This document shows positions 34,309-42,868 of a DNA stretch of 64,000 bases, in pieces. The notes below the pieces were generated by a model that saw only the letters and a list, made by a program, of their open reading frames with translations, ran no database searches and had not been told where the DNA came from. Position 1 is the first letter of the stretch. The number at the start of each line of letters is the position of its first letter. Source of the stretch: Paraperibacillus esterisolvens (GTDB taxonomy: Bacteria > Bacillota > Bacilli > Bacillales > DSM-1321); contig NZ_CP143545.1 of assembly GCF_046237625.1 (NCBI RefSeq), positions 1,550,001-1,614,000 of the forward strand, written 5' to 3'. The translations under genes and the position numbers were made by a program.

Positions 34309-34329
34309 GGGACAGTCCCCATTTCCCGG
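34309..34329 (+). repeat. GGGACAGTCCC palindrome, second copy
   Basis: Palindrome followed by ATTTCCCGG, matching 5080-5101. Lies just upstream of the ncRNA promoter at 34349. Confidence 0.5.
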
Positions 34330-34348
34330 TCGTTACATAAAATTACCA

Positions 34349-34377
34349 TTGTCATTTTCAGCCGGAGTGAGTATACT
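34349..34377 (+). promoter_or_regulatory. SigA promoter of structured RNA
   Basis: TTGTCA (34349-34354), 17-base spacer, TATACT (34372-34377). Predicted start near 34384. Confidence 0.65.
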
Positions 34378-34383
34378 AATAAC

Positions 34384-34607
34384 ACAAACGCTGCTTTGTA
34401 CGTTGTGAATAATTAAGTTTTAACCTTTAAGCTGTAACAGGGAGTTTTATATTGGAACGAGAATGACAAGCCTCCGCCTATATGGCAGGGAGGACATACA
34501 GGGCCGTTCCTGCAAACACCCACTTTGAGGAGTGGTGGTTTAAAACTTTCTTATAGAATACGGCATATGCGGCAGGAACCCGGGCTGATTACAGCCTGGG
34601 TTTTTAT
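34384..34607 (+). ncRNA. Candidate structured RNA of unknown class
   Basis: About 224 bases between a good promoter and a strong intrinsic terminator (AACCCGGGCTG / CAGCCTGGGTT plus T5), with no convincing ORF. Internal elements: hairpin CCTCCGCC-TATAT-GGC..GGAGG (34471-34493), hairpin AAACACCCACT / AGTGGTGGTTT (34514-34541), and two mutually exclusive pairings of GTTCC (34506): with GGAAC (34454-34458), or as GTTCCTGC with GCAGGAAC (34572-34579). The latter overlaps the terminator's 5' arm by three bases. It does not match the T-box, S-box, purine, FMN, TPP or tmRNA signatures. A 6S-like RNA or an orphaned leader remains possible. Confidence 0.6.
34578..34607 (+). terminator. Terminator of structured RNA
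   Basis: ACCCGGGCTG / CAGCCTGGGT stem with ATTA loop and T-run. Confidence 0.85.
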
Positions 34608-34792
34608 TTTGCCTTTTTTTGGGGGGAGGTATAATTCGTTTAACCTTTTTGGCGTTTTATGACCAATATTCTCTTTAAAATCAGTCATAAATGGTTATAA
34701 AGCACACTATCTCTCCTCGTCTTTATGTTACATAGCCCAGAACCCGCAAAATAAAAAGCCCGTTATGAAAACGGGCAGCCATGCTATCATCT

Positions 34793-35155
34793 TTAAAAGT
34801 CCGATTTCTCACCAGCTGCATCCTCATACAGCTCCAGGGCTTCTTTGACACTGAAGTTCTTCCGTACAATCGCATGAATGGCCTGAATCATGGCAGCTGG
34901 GTGGTCAGATTGCCAGATGTTGCGGCCCATGTCGACGCCGGCTGCCCCCTCTGCAAGGGCGTTATGAGTCATTTCTAGCGCTTCTTTCATAGTATCAAAC
35001 TTCGGTCCGCCCGCGATGACAATAGGGACCGGGCATGTGCTGGTGACCTTCTCGAAGTTTTCGCAGTAGTAGGTTTTGATAATATCGGCGCCCATTTCAG
35101 CACCAATGCGGGAAGCCAGGGCGAGGAATCGCGCCTCCCGTTTCTGGAGTTCCTT
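34793..35155 (-). pseudogene. 3' fragment of lsrF-type AI-2 aldolase/thiolase gene
   Basis: The C-terminal ~120 residues of an LsrF-like class I aldolase remain: REARFLALASRIGAEMGADI, KTYYCENFEKVTSTCPVPIV, IAGGPKFDTMKEALEMTHNA, GAAGVDMGRNIWQS. LsrF acts on the phosphorylated autoinducer-2 breakdown product. The coding frame has no start and stops matching at about 35155, where a fragment of another lsr gene begins on the opposite strand. Clearly a remnant. Confidence 0.78.
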
Positions 35156-35275
35156 GGCAACAGCGGTTATAACTCAATCCAGGGCTATGATTATAAAGCG
35201 GATGACAGCGGGATTATTCTTCTGCCGGAACGAGTCATTTTCACGAAGGAAAACATCGATAATTATGATTTCTAG
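35156..35275 (+). pseudogene. 3' fragment of lsrB-type AI-2 binding protein gene
   Basis: The last ~39 codons of an LsrB/rhamnose-binding-type substrate-binding protein: GYNSIQGYDYKADDSGIILL then PERVIFTKENIDNYDF and a TAG. They sit on the plus strand facing the lsrF remnant, so the two tails meet tail-first in an inverted arrangement not expected of an intact lsr operon. Followed by a perfect terminator. Confidence 0.68.
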
Positions 35276-35285
35276 TGATCATTGA

Positions 35286-35326
35286 AATACACCCCGGCTT
35301 TCCTGGGAGCCGGGGTGTATTTTTTA
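35286..35326. terminator. Terminator of lsrB remnant, shared with DUF218 gene
   Basis: AATACACCCCGGCT / AGCCGGGGTGTATT stem followed by T6. Confidence 0.9.
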
Positions 35327-35923
35327 TAGATCGATATTTTCATCAAAAAGGGCTCCCATTTTTACATAACTGATCAGCTTTTTAGCTTCGGCTTCCACAC
35401 GAATTCGTCCCGTTTCACTTGTCTTCCAATTTTTACTGGTGCTGTCATGGACAGGGCAAAGAGTATAAGTAATCCATCCTGGCATATAGGTCTTCATTGT
35501 GATATGCAGCCGTCTCATATGAAAGGCAGCCGTGACGACGATAATTCTGCTGATTCTATGCAAATGAAATTCACGGTCCAGCACAAGCAGGGAAGCGAGG
35601 ACATTTTCCTTTGTATGAAGGGATTTATCTTCTATTAATATATCTTTTTCAGGAATGCCGAGTGCTTCAGCCCTGTTTTTCAGACATACTGCCTCGGGGA
35701 ATTTGTCACCCGGCCATGTCACTCCTCCGGAAAATAAAATCTTTTCCGCCCGGCCGGATTCATATAGCTGAACGGCTTTTGGCAGCCTGTAGTGGACCGC
35801 CTTGCTGCTGCCGGCTACAAAGATACAGTCCCCATTTCGATTGTCATCCTTCATGTTTTTAAAAAGAAGTCTATCCATCTGGCTGTCTGTTAGATTTTCA
35901 ATGTCAAGCTCTGATATTAGCAT
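35324..35923 (-). CDS. YdcF/DUF218-family protein
   Basis: 199 residues. The DUF218 fold has GDCIFVAGSSKAVHYRLPKA, EKILFSGGVTWPGDKFPEAV, EDKSLHTKENVLAS and RIIVVTAAFHMRRLHITM. No transmembrane helix, so like E. coli YdcF it would be cytosolic. Family members bind S-adenosylmethionine or act on envelope intermediates; the role is unknown here. Ribosome binding site GAGGTGG lies close to the ATG. Confidence 0.88.
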   Translation of the reverse strand: MLISELDIENLTDSQMDRLLFKNMKDDNRNGDCIFVAGSSKAVHYRLPKAVQLYESGRAEKILFSGGVTWPGDKFPEAVCLKNRAEALGIPEKDILIEDKSLHTKENVLASLLVLDREFHLHRISRIIVVTAAFHMRRLHITMKTYMPGWITYTLCPVHDSTSKNWKTSETGRIRVEAEAKKLISYVKMGALFDENIDL

Positions 35924-36318
35924 GTGCCACCTCTGATAAACTTTTTTAGCTTTTAGAAAGCTGCTGCCATGTGGAAAGGCTGCAATCCTTTGCTGTATAT
36001 TATTGTCGAAATGAGGAATTTGTGTCTAAGCGGATAATTACATAAGTTTACCCGGCCTTATCTGGCTGCCCTTTTTGCGCGGTCCTGTGATACGGGTAGC
36101 TTTTGCCTCAAGAAGGAGAGTCCATCTGGGTATAAAGTCAGGAAAAAAGATAAAACTTATTGAATATTTGGAATATTAGTCATTATAATTAAATTAAGCA
36201 CGTCTTTATTTTCGTTATATGATCTTAATTACCTTTTTAAAAAGGAGGGAGGATCGATAATTTCTACTATTCTATGCCTGTACAATTATAGTATGATGTT
36301 ACACGGGGGGAATTTACA
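35924..36318 (+). other. Intergenic leader region of nagP
   Basis: No ORF or known RNA. A possible promoter, TTGAAT (36160-36165), 18 bases, TATAAT (36184-36189), would give a ~120-base leader for the PTS gene. No NagR/DasR-type palindrome is visible. Confidence 0.4.
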
Positions 36319-37764
36319 ATGATGAAATATTTACAAAGAATCGGCCGTTCCTTGATGCTGCCGGTAGCCGTGCTTCCTGCTGCTGCCATCCTGATGGGCA
36401 TCGGCTATTGGATCGACCCGTCCGGCTGGGGTGCAGACAGCCCGGTTGCAGCCTTCTTAATCAAGGCCGGCTCATCCATAATTGATAACATGAGTATTCT
36501 GTTCGCGGTCGGTGTCGCACTCGGTATGGCGAAAAACCGCGACGGTTCGGCCGCACTCAGCGGTTTGGTTGCTTATCTTGTAATCACTACTCTGCTTTCT
36601 ACGAATTCTGTAGCAATGCTTCAGGGTGTGGAGCCAGATAAAGTAAATGCGGCATTTGGCAAAATCGGAAACCAATTCATCGGTATCCTTTCCGGCCTGG
36701 TTGCTGCATCGATGTATAACCGCTTCAGTGATGTGAAACTGCCGGATGCACTGGCCTTTTTCTCAGGAAAGCGCCTTGTGCCGATCATGTCTGCAGTTGC
36801 CATGCTTTTTGCCTCATTAGTATTGTTCTTTGTCTGGCCGGCTATTTTCACCGGGCTCGTATCATTCGGTGAAGCAATCAGTAAGCTGGGAGCAGTCGGT
36901 GCAGGTCTTTACGGCTTCTTCAACAGATTATTAATCCCGACAGGACTCCATCACGCATTGAACTCTGTATTCTGGTTTGATGTGGCGGGAATTAATGATA
37001 TCGGAAACTTCTGGGCAGGAAAAGGGGAAAAAGGTGTAACGGGCATGTACCAGGCCGGCTTCTTCCCAATCATGATGTTCGGGCTTCCGGCAGCAGCTCT
37101 TGCCATGTATCATACAGCGCGTACGAAGCAGAAGAAAACTGTGGCATCCCTGATGCTTGCTGCGGGTTTTGCTTCTTTCTTCACAGGTGTCACAGAGCCG
37201 CTTGAATTCGCGTTCATGTTCGTTGCTCCTGCACTTTATGTGGTCCATGCCGCATTGACAGGTATTTCCCTGGCCGTGGCAGCCATGTTCAACTGGACAG
37301 CAGGCTTCGGCTTCAGTGCCGGCTTCGTCGACTTCGTATTAAGCTCAAGGCTGCCGCTCGCGAACCAGCCGTACATGCTGATCGTGCAGGGCCTTGTGTT
37401 CGCCGTCATTTACTACTTCCTGTTCAGGTTCCTCATCACGAGATTCAATCTGACAACTCCAGGACGTGTTGAGGAAGCGGATGAAGCAGTGGCTGCCGAC
37501 ACCAAAACGGGTGACAGCAAGTTTACAGCTATGGCTGCAACCATCTACGAAGGCCTTGGCGGCGATGAAAACGTCACTTCTGTAGATAATTGTGTTACCC
37601 GCCTACGGGTTGAAGTCAAAGACATGGATGCAGTTGATAAAAACAAAATCAACTCTGCCGGAGTACCGGGCATCAATGTAGTCGGACCTAAATCCATCCA
37701 GGTGGTTGTCGGGACTTCTGTTCAATTCGTCGCAGACGAAATCGAGAAGATCCGCAAGAAATAA
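36319..37764 (+). CDS. nagP: PTS transporter EIICB, N-acetylglucosamine/glucose type (NagP-like)
   Basis: 481 residues. The EIIC domain (about 1-385, ten hydrophobic segments) has GLHHALNSVFWFDVAGINDI, GFFPIMMFGLPAAALAMY and FTGVTEPLEFAFMF. The EIIB domain (about 400-481) has the phosphocysteine motif VDNCVTRLRVEVKD. The residues after LHHALNS and the presence of EIIB without EIIA fit B. subtilis NagP, which uses the glucose EIIA. Glucose or MurNAc-type specificity cannot be excluded. Terminator at 37774. Confidence 0.87.
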   Translation: MMKYLQRIGRSLMLPVAVLPAAAILMGIGYWIDPSGWGADSPVAAFLIKAGSSIIDNMSILFAVGVALGMAKNRDGSAALSGLVAYLVITTLLSTNSVAMLQGVEPDKVNAAFGKIGNQFIGILSGLVAASMYNRFSDVKLPDALAFFSGKRLVPIMSAVAMLFASLVLFFVWPAIFTGLVSFGEAISKLGAVGAGLYGFFNRLLIPTGLHHALNSVFWFDVAGINDIGNFWAGKGEKGVTGMYQAGFFPIMMFGLPAAALAMYHTARTKQKKTVASLMLAAGFASFFTGVTEPLEFAFMFVAPALYVVHAALTGISLAVAAMFNWTAGFGFSAGFVDFVLSSRLPLANQPYMLIVQGLVFAVIYYFLFRFLITRFNLTTPGRVEEADEAVAADTKTGDSKFTAMAATIYEGLGGDENVTSVDNCVTRLRVEVKDMDAVDKNKINSAGVPGINVVGPKSIQVVVGTSVQFVADEIEKIRKK

Positions 37765-37773
37765 TAAGTTAAG

Positions 37774-37812
37774 AAAACCAGCTTCCAGGTTATGGGGAAG
37801 CTGGTTTTTTAT
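37774..37812 (+). terminator. Terminator after nagP
   Basis: AAACCAGCTTCC / GGAAGCTGGTTT stem followed by T6. Confidence 0.88.
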
Positions 37813-37998
37813 ATATCCACCAACAGTTCACGGCCAGGCTGGAAACGTACTTGGCGACAGGTTTACTATCAGTACCATTTACACAATTGCCTCCTGAGCA
37901 TATTTCGGAGCGCGGCACCTTATGATAAATTAAAATTACCTGATTGGGAGTTTCATCCTTGCAAGACTGTACCATAAAAAGAATTATGGAGTGAGCCC

Positions 37999-38505
37999 AT
38001 GAATCTAAAAGCAGCATTAATAAATGCATTAGACAACGGACGTTTAGAGGAAGCAGCAAGTCTGATAGAGAAAGCAGGACAAATTAAGGACAAAGAAGCA
38101 GTGCCTCTTCTTATAAATTATTTAAAAAGCACAGAAAATCATAATATACGAAATTTAATTGCCTTAGCACTTAGTGATATTGGAGATGGAAGAGCGGTTA
38201 AGCCATTAATTGAAATGATAAATGATCCCAAAACTTCAGGAAATAGGGGTACGTTGTTATACGCTTTAAAACCTTTTGATTGCTCACCCTTTCTGGAAAC
38301 GTTAATTAGGCACCTCCTCACAGGAAACTTTGAAGTCCAATTAACCTCTTTTGAACTAATTGAAGAGAACGTTCATTCTCCTGTGAGCGATGAAGTTTTA
38401 TTGAACACTATCTTAAAAGTGAAAAATGAACTTAGTGAAATAGAGCGCAAAAAGGATCTCTATACAGAAGCGCTTGAGATGATATGTTCACTAAAAAGGG
38501 TCTGA
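37999..38505 (+). CDS. HEAT-repeat protein
   Basis: 168-residue all-helical protein. HEAT-like units are AVPLLINYLKSTENHNIRNL, ALALSDIGDGRAVKPLIEMI and PFLETLIRHLLTGNFEVQL. A scaffold rather than an enzyme; no catalytic motif. Visibly AT-richer than its neighbours, which suggests transfer. GGAG precedes the ATG by 8-9 bases. Alone between nagP and an MFS gene. Similar small HEAT proteins are sometimes immunity proteins, but there is no adjacent toxin. Confidence 0.8.
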   Translation: MNLKAALINALDNGRLEEAASLIEKAGQIKDKEAVPLLINYLKSTENHNIRNLIALALSDIGDGRAVKPLIEMINDPKTSGNRGTLLYALKPFDCSPFLETLIRHLLTGNFEVQLTSFELIEENVHSPVSDEVLLNTILKVKNELSEIERKKDLYTEALEMICSLKRV

Positions 38506-38599
38506 ACTCGATTCCATTTTCTTCCGGATATGGCTGGTAACCCAGGGTCTATTTAAGGTCACACAACAAAGGTGCTTCATAGCTTTTAAGCGGGTGCTG

Positions 38600-39787
38600 C
38601 TATTGTGATATACCTTTAAGTTCTGTTTCTTCTTCAAAATACCTGGATCCGTCCGGCTTAAGAACCAGCCATATTTGCATAATACTCAACAGCAGCAGCA
38701 GGGTCGAGGCAAAAATGATGCTGTACCTGACCGGGATGATGTCACCTGTAAAACCAATCAGCAATATAAAAAGAATCTGGAGGAAACTTTGAAATGTACC
38801 ATAAATGCTGGAAATCCGCCCCATCATATGAATCGGGACGTTGTTTTGATAAAACGTCATAAATCCGGTGTTTGAGAAAGAGTTGAAAAAACCTAAAATC
38901 ATAAATCCAACAGCCACGCTCCAAAATGAAAATGAAAAAGCATAGATGAGATATCCGGCGGAAACCATTAAATAGCCGAGGGATAACAGAGCTTTTATGG
39001 ACAGCTTATCGGCGGCAAGTGAAACAGCGGCTGCTCCTAAAATGGAACCCAAACCGGTCAAACTTATGAGCAGGCCGAATTGTGTTTCCGATAAATGCAA
39101 TACCTTTTGCGTAAAGACAACTTCTTGGGCATCCATCCCCAGTGCAACGATCATAAAGAATTGAGCGAGGAAATACACCTTTACTATGAATGTATTGCTT
39201 TGACTGAATATGAATACTTCTTTCCAGTCGCTCCGGAGTACTTTCAAATTAATTCTGCTTACGAATTTAGCTGGCGAAGGGACATCTGGCAAAAGGTAGA
39301 TCAATACAGCTGATACAAGAAAGGAAACAGCGTTAATCCATATGGATACATGGACAGTGGCAACGAGCAGCAATGCTCCAGAAATAGCAGGGCCGATCAA
39401 AAAAGCACCGGAAGTGATCAAGCTCCTGAAAGAGTTAAATTGCTTTCGCCCACTCTCAGGAACCACGCTGGTTATATAGCTTAATGCCGCAGGATCAAAG
39501 AAAGCTCTTGATATGGAGAGGAAGAAAAGACAAAGATAGATGAGCCAGATGGAGCTGAAGAAAGGGATGGCTGCGACTAAAACCGCACGAATGATATCTG
39601 CTCCAATCATGATTCTCCGTATGTTTAAACGATCAATTATGCTGCCAGACCAGAACTTCGTAAACATGGAAGCTACAGGGCCTATGATCCATAAACCGGC
39701 CACAGCCGCCGCTGAACCCGTAAGTTTTAATACCAAAACATTAATAGCTACCAGGTAAATGAAATCTCCCAGGGTTGAAATGCCCAA
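38600..39787 (-). CDS. MFS transporter (N-terminus likely extends upstream)
   Basis: At least 395 residues, 11-12 hydrophobic segments, MFS_3/enterobactin-exporter-like, with GSIIDRLNIRRIMIGADIIR (loop 2-3), RAFFDPAALSYITSVVP and LISLTGLGSILGAAAVSLAADKL. The TTG at 39787 falls inside the first helix (LLLFGLGISTLGDFIYL continues upstream). The open frame reaches about 39862 without ATG, GTG or TTG. Either an ATT start (39862 or 39859, eight bases after AAGGAAAG) or a one-base insertion in the GGGG run near 39850 explains this. Probable drug or metabolite efflux. Confidence 0.85.
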   Translation of the reverse strand: MGISTLGDFIYLVAINVLVLKLTGSAAAVAGLWIIGPVASMFTKFWSGSIIDRLNIRRIMIGADIIRAVLVAAIPFFSSIWLIYLCLFFLSISRAFFDPAALSYITSVVPESGRKQFNSFRSLITSGAFLIGPAISGALLLVATVHVSIWINAVSFLVSAVLIYLLPDVPSPAKFVSRINLKVLRSDWKEVFIFSQSNTFIVKVYFLAQFFMIVALGMDAQEVVFTQKVLHLSETQFGLLISLTGLGSILGAAAVSLAADKLSIKALLSLGYLMVSAGYLIYAFSFSFWSVAVGFMILGFFNSFSNTGFMTFYQNNVPIHMMGRISSIYGTFQSFLQILFILLIGFTGDIIPVRYSIIFASTLLLLLSIMQIWLVLKPDGSRYFEEETELKGISQ

Positions 39788-39978
39788 TCCGAATAGGAGT
39801 AAATATGAATTCTTTTTCTGTAAAAAGGCTGATTGACTGATACGAACACCCCATTTAATAATTACTCATACTTTCCTTTTCTACAAAAAATGGAATTTAC
39901 CTGTAATTAACTTGATTTGCCGAAAATCAGTTAAAAAGCTACGGAACAGGAAAAGTCATTTCCACACCAGTGAAAAGA

Positions 39979-40596
39979 TCAATCAAAATAGATAGACTCT
40001 TTTGGGTTATGTAAATGTTTAAATAACATCTGAATCTGTGACTCCGTATTTCTGGCTGCCGATAATGGCGGCAAGTCACTTTCAGCGAAAAACTGTACGG
40101 CACTCGTTTCAATACCTTCTTTTGGCTGCCCGCCAATAATTTCACATTGGATAAATATTTTATACACATGATAGGGGGAAGGTGGATGTGAATGACATTT
40201 TTTGTCCATTACAGCAATCAGCTTTGAAGCTCTAACATCAAACCCTGATTCTTCTTTTGTTTCCTTGACTGCCACTTCTCCTGGAGTTAATCCAATATCC
40301 CCCCAGCCTCCAGGCAGCGACCAGCCACCGTCAGTGTTTTCTCTCACCATCAGGATTTTATTGTCTCTAAATACAACAGCCCTGATATCGACTTTTGGTG
40401 TTGCATAACCGGTTTCATTTGCAAAAAGCCCTTTGATAACTTCATAGTTTACATCTGTTTGCTGCGTCATCATATCAACACTTATGTTTCTTATTGACTC
40501 AAATCTTTCCAGGTCATACACATCCTTTGAGTAAGTTAACCCTGCCTGTGCAATGGATTGCAATTGTCTTGCCCATTCCAGCCATTTAGGTTCCAA
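39979..40596 (-). CDS. NUDIX hydrolase with N-terminal NUDIX_N_2-type domain
   Basis: 205 residues. The N-terminal ~65-residue helical domain (WARQLQSIAQAGLTYSKDVY, DLERFESIRNI) is the type found in ADP-ribose/X-linked nucleoside diphosphate hydrolases of Bacillus. The NUDIX box follows: GGWGDIGLTPGEVAVKETKE then ESGFDV. Substrate probably ADP-ribose or related; unverified. Start TTG at 40596 with a poor ribosome binding site. Confidence 0.9.
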   Translation of the reverse strand: MEPKWLEWARQLQSIAQAGLTYSKDVYDLERFESIRNISVDMMTQQTDVNYEVIKGLFANETGYATPKVDIRAVVFRDNKILMVRENTDGGWSLPGGWGDIGLTPGEVAVKETKEESGFDVRASKLIAVMDKKCHSHPPSPYHVYKIFIQCEIIGGQPKEGIETSAVQFFAESDLPPLSAARNTESQIQMLFKHLHNPKESIYFD

Positions 40597-40695
40597 ACCT
40601 TAAACACCGCCTTTTAATTTTTACCCAATTTTACCATACAGCTTGAAAATGTAACTGCTTCTTCGTCAATACGCGAATGTTACATTAGAAACACC

Positions 40696-40714
40696 TTGTC
40701 CCCCCTGGGGACAA
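40696..40714. other. Inverted repeat TTGTCCCC / GGGGACAA
   Basis: Perfect 8-base arms with a 3-base centre in the intergenic region between the divergent NUDIX and GNAT genes. Possible operator or small hairpin. Confidence 0.4.
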
Positions 40715-40847
40715 AATACAGACTTATATAATAGATTAAAACAAGTTAATATATTTTTATAACAGGTGAGAGAAAAACCAGTAGGTTCGGAACCGCAATG
40801 TATGGAATATAGCCTGGGGAAATAAATGTTCGGAAGGGGTTTATCGG

Positions 40848-41318
40848 ATGGAAATCAGAATGGACGACCTGACAAATCCAGTGGTGCAGGAGCTGATCAG
40901 GGAGCATCTGAAGGGGATGGAGGAAAATTCACCGCCCGAGAGCATACATGCGCTTGGGATTGAAAAATTGAAGCAGCCCGGTGTAAGTTTTTGGTGTGCC
41001 TGGGAGGGCAGCGAACTGCTTGGCTGCGGGGCTTTGAAGGAGCTTAGCCCTGTTCATGGTGAAGTTAAATCCATGCGCACCTCATCCCGGCATCTTAGAA
41101 AGGGCACAGCCAAGCGGTTGCTGCAGCATATCCTGGATGAATGCAGCAATCGTGGTTACAAGAAAGTTTCTTTGGAAACCGGGTCGATGGAAGCTTTTGC
41201 CCCGGCAAGGAAGCTGTATGAAAACTTTGGCTTTCGTTATTGCGGCCCTTTTGCTGAGTATGTGGAAGATCCGAACAGCTTTTTTATGGAAATGGAGTTG
41301 CTGCATGGGGATGATTGA
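40848..41318 (+). CDS. GNAT N-acetyltransferase (YsnE-like)
   Basis: 156 residues. Acetyl-CoA-binding region VKSMRTSSRHLRKGTAKRLL, then LETGSMEAFAPARKLYENFG and FRYCGPFAEYVEDPNSFFME, which match the YsnE-type family. N-terminus begins with a mixed strand/helix typical of GNAT. AAGGGG precedes the ATG. Substrate not deducible. Terminator at 41358. Confidence 0.9.
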   Translation: MEIRMDDLTNPVVQELIREHLKGMEENSPPESIHALGIEKLKQPGVSFWCAWEGSELLGCGALKELSPVHGEVKSMRTSSRHLRKGTAKRLLQHILDECSNRGYKKVSLETGSMEAFAPARKLYENFGFRYCGPFAEYVEDPNSFFMEMELLHGDD

Positions 41319-41357
41319 ATGGGCAAGTCACCTAAATGAAATAAAATATGTTTTTAA

Positions 41358-41387
41358 TGGCTGCCAATTGTTTTGGCAGTCTTTTTA
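41358..41387 (+). terminator. Terminator after GNAT gene
   Basis: GGCTGCCAA / TTGGCAGTC stem followed by T5. Confidence 0.78.
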
Positions 41388-41608
41388 GATTTGAAGGGAC
41401 TGATTCATTTAGTCTGTTCATCACCGCTTAAGCGCGAAACGATGGCTTACATGATGGAAATGTTGAGGGATCAAAAAAGTCAAAGAAACGGGGAACAACA
41501 GCCTGAAAACATCGATTTCATCAAAATTTATTCCATTTTGTCTTTTTCGGTTCAAAAACAGTGTAAACCTCGATGCAGGAACCTTAAAAAGGTACCATCA
41601 TAAGCGGT

Positions 41609-41729
41609 TATCAGCCGAAATGGACACTTTACGCGCCGGCCGCCTTCATTTACTATCCGAATAGGAATTTTACTCGCGGAAACAGCAGTTTTACTAGCCG
41701 AAACAACCATTTTACCCGCCGAAGTGGAA
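41609..41729. repeat. Second tandem array of TTTACTCGCCGAA repeat
   Basis: Six degenerate units with a ~20-base period begin at about 41609, 41628, 41649, 41669, 41689 and 41709 (variants TTTACTATCCGAA, TTTACTCGCGGAA, TTTACTAGCCGAA, TTTACCCGCCGAA). Same core, period and orientation as 15351-15496. The rest of the 41388-41788 gap has no gene. Confidence 0.83.
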
Positions 41730-41788
41730 TCAGGAATAACCCGGTCAGCAAGTGGGACTGCCGGCCGGGATCGTGCAGCTTATACTTA

Positions 41789-42172
41789 TTACCGAGCAGG
41801 AATTCCGCCCTGTTCCGGCATCTCAATCACTTGTCGCAATTCAATCTGACCTTCACCATTTCCTTGCGGGTCGGGCATCCGCATCGCCCAATGAACAGCT
41901 TCTTCCCTCGATTCCACATCAATCAGTATGAATCCGGCAATCAAATCCTTCGTTTCTGTAAATGGCCCATCAGTTACTATTGGATTTCCTCCTGATTCGG
42001 GAAATGAAATGCGGATTCCATTTGAACTAGGGTGAAGTCCTTTAGCCATGACCCGTACGCCTGCATTCACTAATTCCCGATTAAAATTCGACATCGCTTC
42101 CATGAGTTCAGGGTTCGGAAGATTTGCGGCTTCCGAGTTCTGTGAGGCTTTGACGATAAGCATAAACAGCAT
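41789..42172 (-). CDS. YCII-related DGPF-domain protein
   Basis: 127 residues. Ferredoxin-like YCII fold with the DGPF signature (VTDGPFTETKDLIAGF), ending in a glycine-rich EMPEQGGIPAR tail. Such proteins often accompany ECF sigma factors; none is adjacent. TAGGAGGTG precedes the ATG at 42172. The adjacent DinB gene is 50 bases upstream on the same strand, so both may be co-transcribed. Confidence 0.9.
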   Translation of the reverse strand: MLFMLIVKASQNSEAANLPNPELMEAMSNFNRELVNAGVRVMAKGLHPSSNGIRISFPESGGNPIVTDGPFTETKDLIAGFILIDVESREEAVHWAMRMPDPQGNGEGQIELRQVIEMPEQGGIPAR

Positions 42173-42223
42173 GAAACTTACACCTCCTAATTTTAGGCAG
42201 ACACAATATTACAGTAAATGAAA

Positions 42224-42694
42224 TCAACGATGGGAAGGCCATGATCCCTGCATTTTTCTTGATTGAATAATTTGTCCGGTATGATAGGCATCATGAAGCA
42301 TAATATCGAGCAGTTTCCGCTCGAGTGAATCCTGGTCCAGCTCGTCATCGGAAAGCCTGCTCAATACCTCTCTTAAATGCTGGTGGGCATTCTCGGCACG
42401 TTCAATGACTTTTTCCCATTCTCCGTCATCGTTCGATTGAGGTGTGAGTGAAAAGGTTTGATCCCCGTCAAGAGGATTTGGCCAATCCCGGCCTTCCAGT
42501 TTAGCAGCAAGTCTTTCTTTGTAATACGTTAAATGGTTAACATTTTCCCAGATGGTCTGGGCTGCCGCGCCCGGTGGTTTCCAGGAAGCCTGTTCAGCTC
42601 GAAGTCCATCAATCGCTTCTCTAAAAGGGGCATACCAGCTCTCTTTATCGTATGTCGAATCTAGCAGGTTTACTAGTAAATTCATTCGTTCCAA
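42224..42694 (-). CDS. DinB-family protein
   Basis: 156 residues in a four-helix bundle. The DinB/YfiT-type metal histidines are recognisable: IWENVNHLTYYKERL (first His) and LHDAYHTGQIIQSRK (HxxxH pair). Possible thiol transferase of the bacillithiol type; substrate unknown. The TTG at 42694 is chosen because AAGGAGGAG is 9 bases upstream; the in-frame ATG at 42685 is 18 bases away and a longer frame lacks a site. Confidence 0.88.
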   Translation of the reverse strand: MERMNLLVNLLDSTYDKESWYAPFREAIDGLRAEQASWKPPGAAAQTIWENVNHLTYYKERLAAKLEGRDWPNPLDGDQTFSLTPQSNDDGEWEKVIERAENAHQHLREVLSRLSDDELDQDSLERKLLDIMLHDAYHTGQIIQSRKMQGSWPSHR

Positions 42695-42868
42695 AGACAA
42701 CAACTCCTCCTTGAATTGGCAGAAATGAAAAGACCTGTTCATAGAAATTTTAAATGAAAGAGTATCAATTAGGAACATTTAAAGACAGATTTTTTCAAAC
42801 TATTTCACTAAATAAATTTTTGAACTGGGGATGAAGTGATAGGATAAAACCAGCACCCGGATAGTATG

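Noticed and set aside
34384..34607. T-box leader identity for the structured RNA
   Set aside because: The invariant AGGGUGGNACCGCG element is absent and no synthetase or amino-acid gene follows.
36200..36318. NagR/DasR operator upstream of nagP
   Set aside because: No TGGTCTAGACCA-like palindrome could be found; the short AT-rich repeats there are not convincing.
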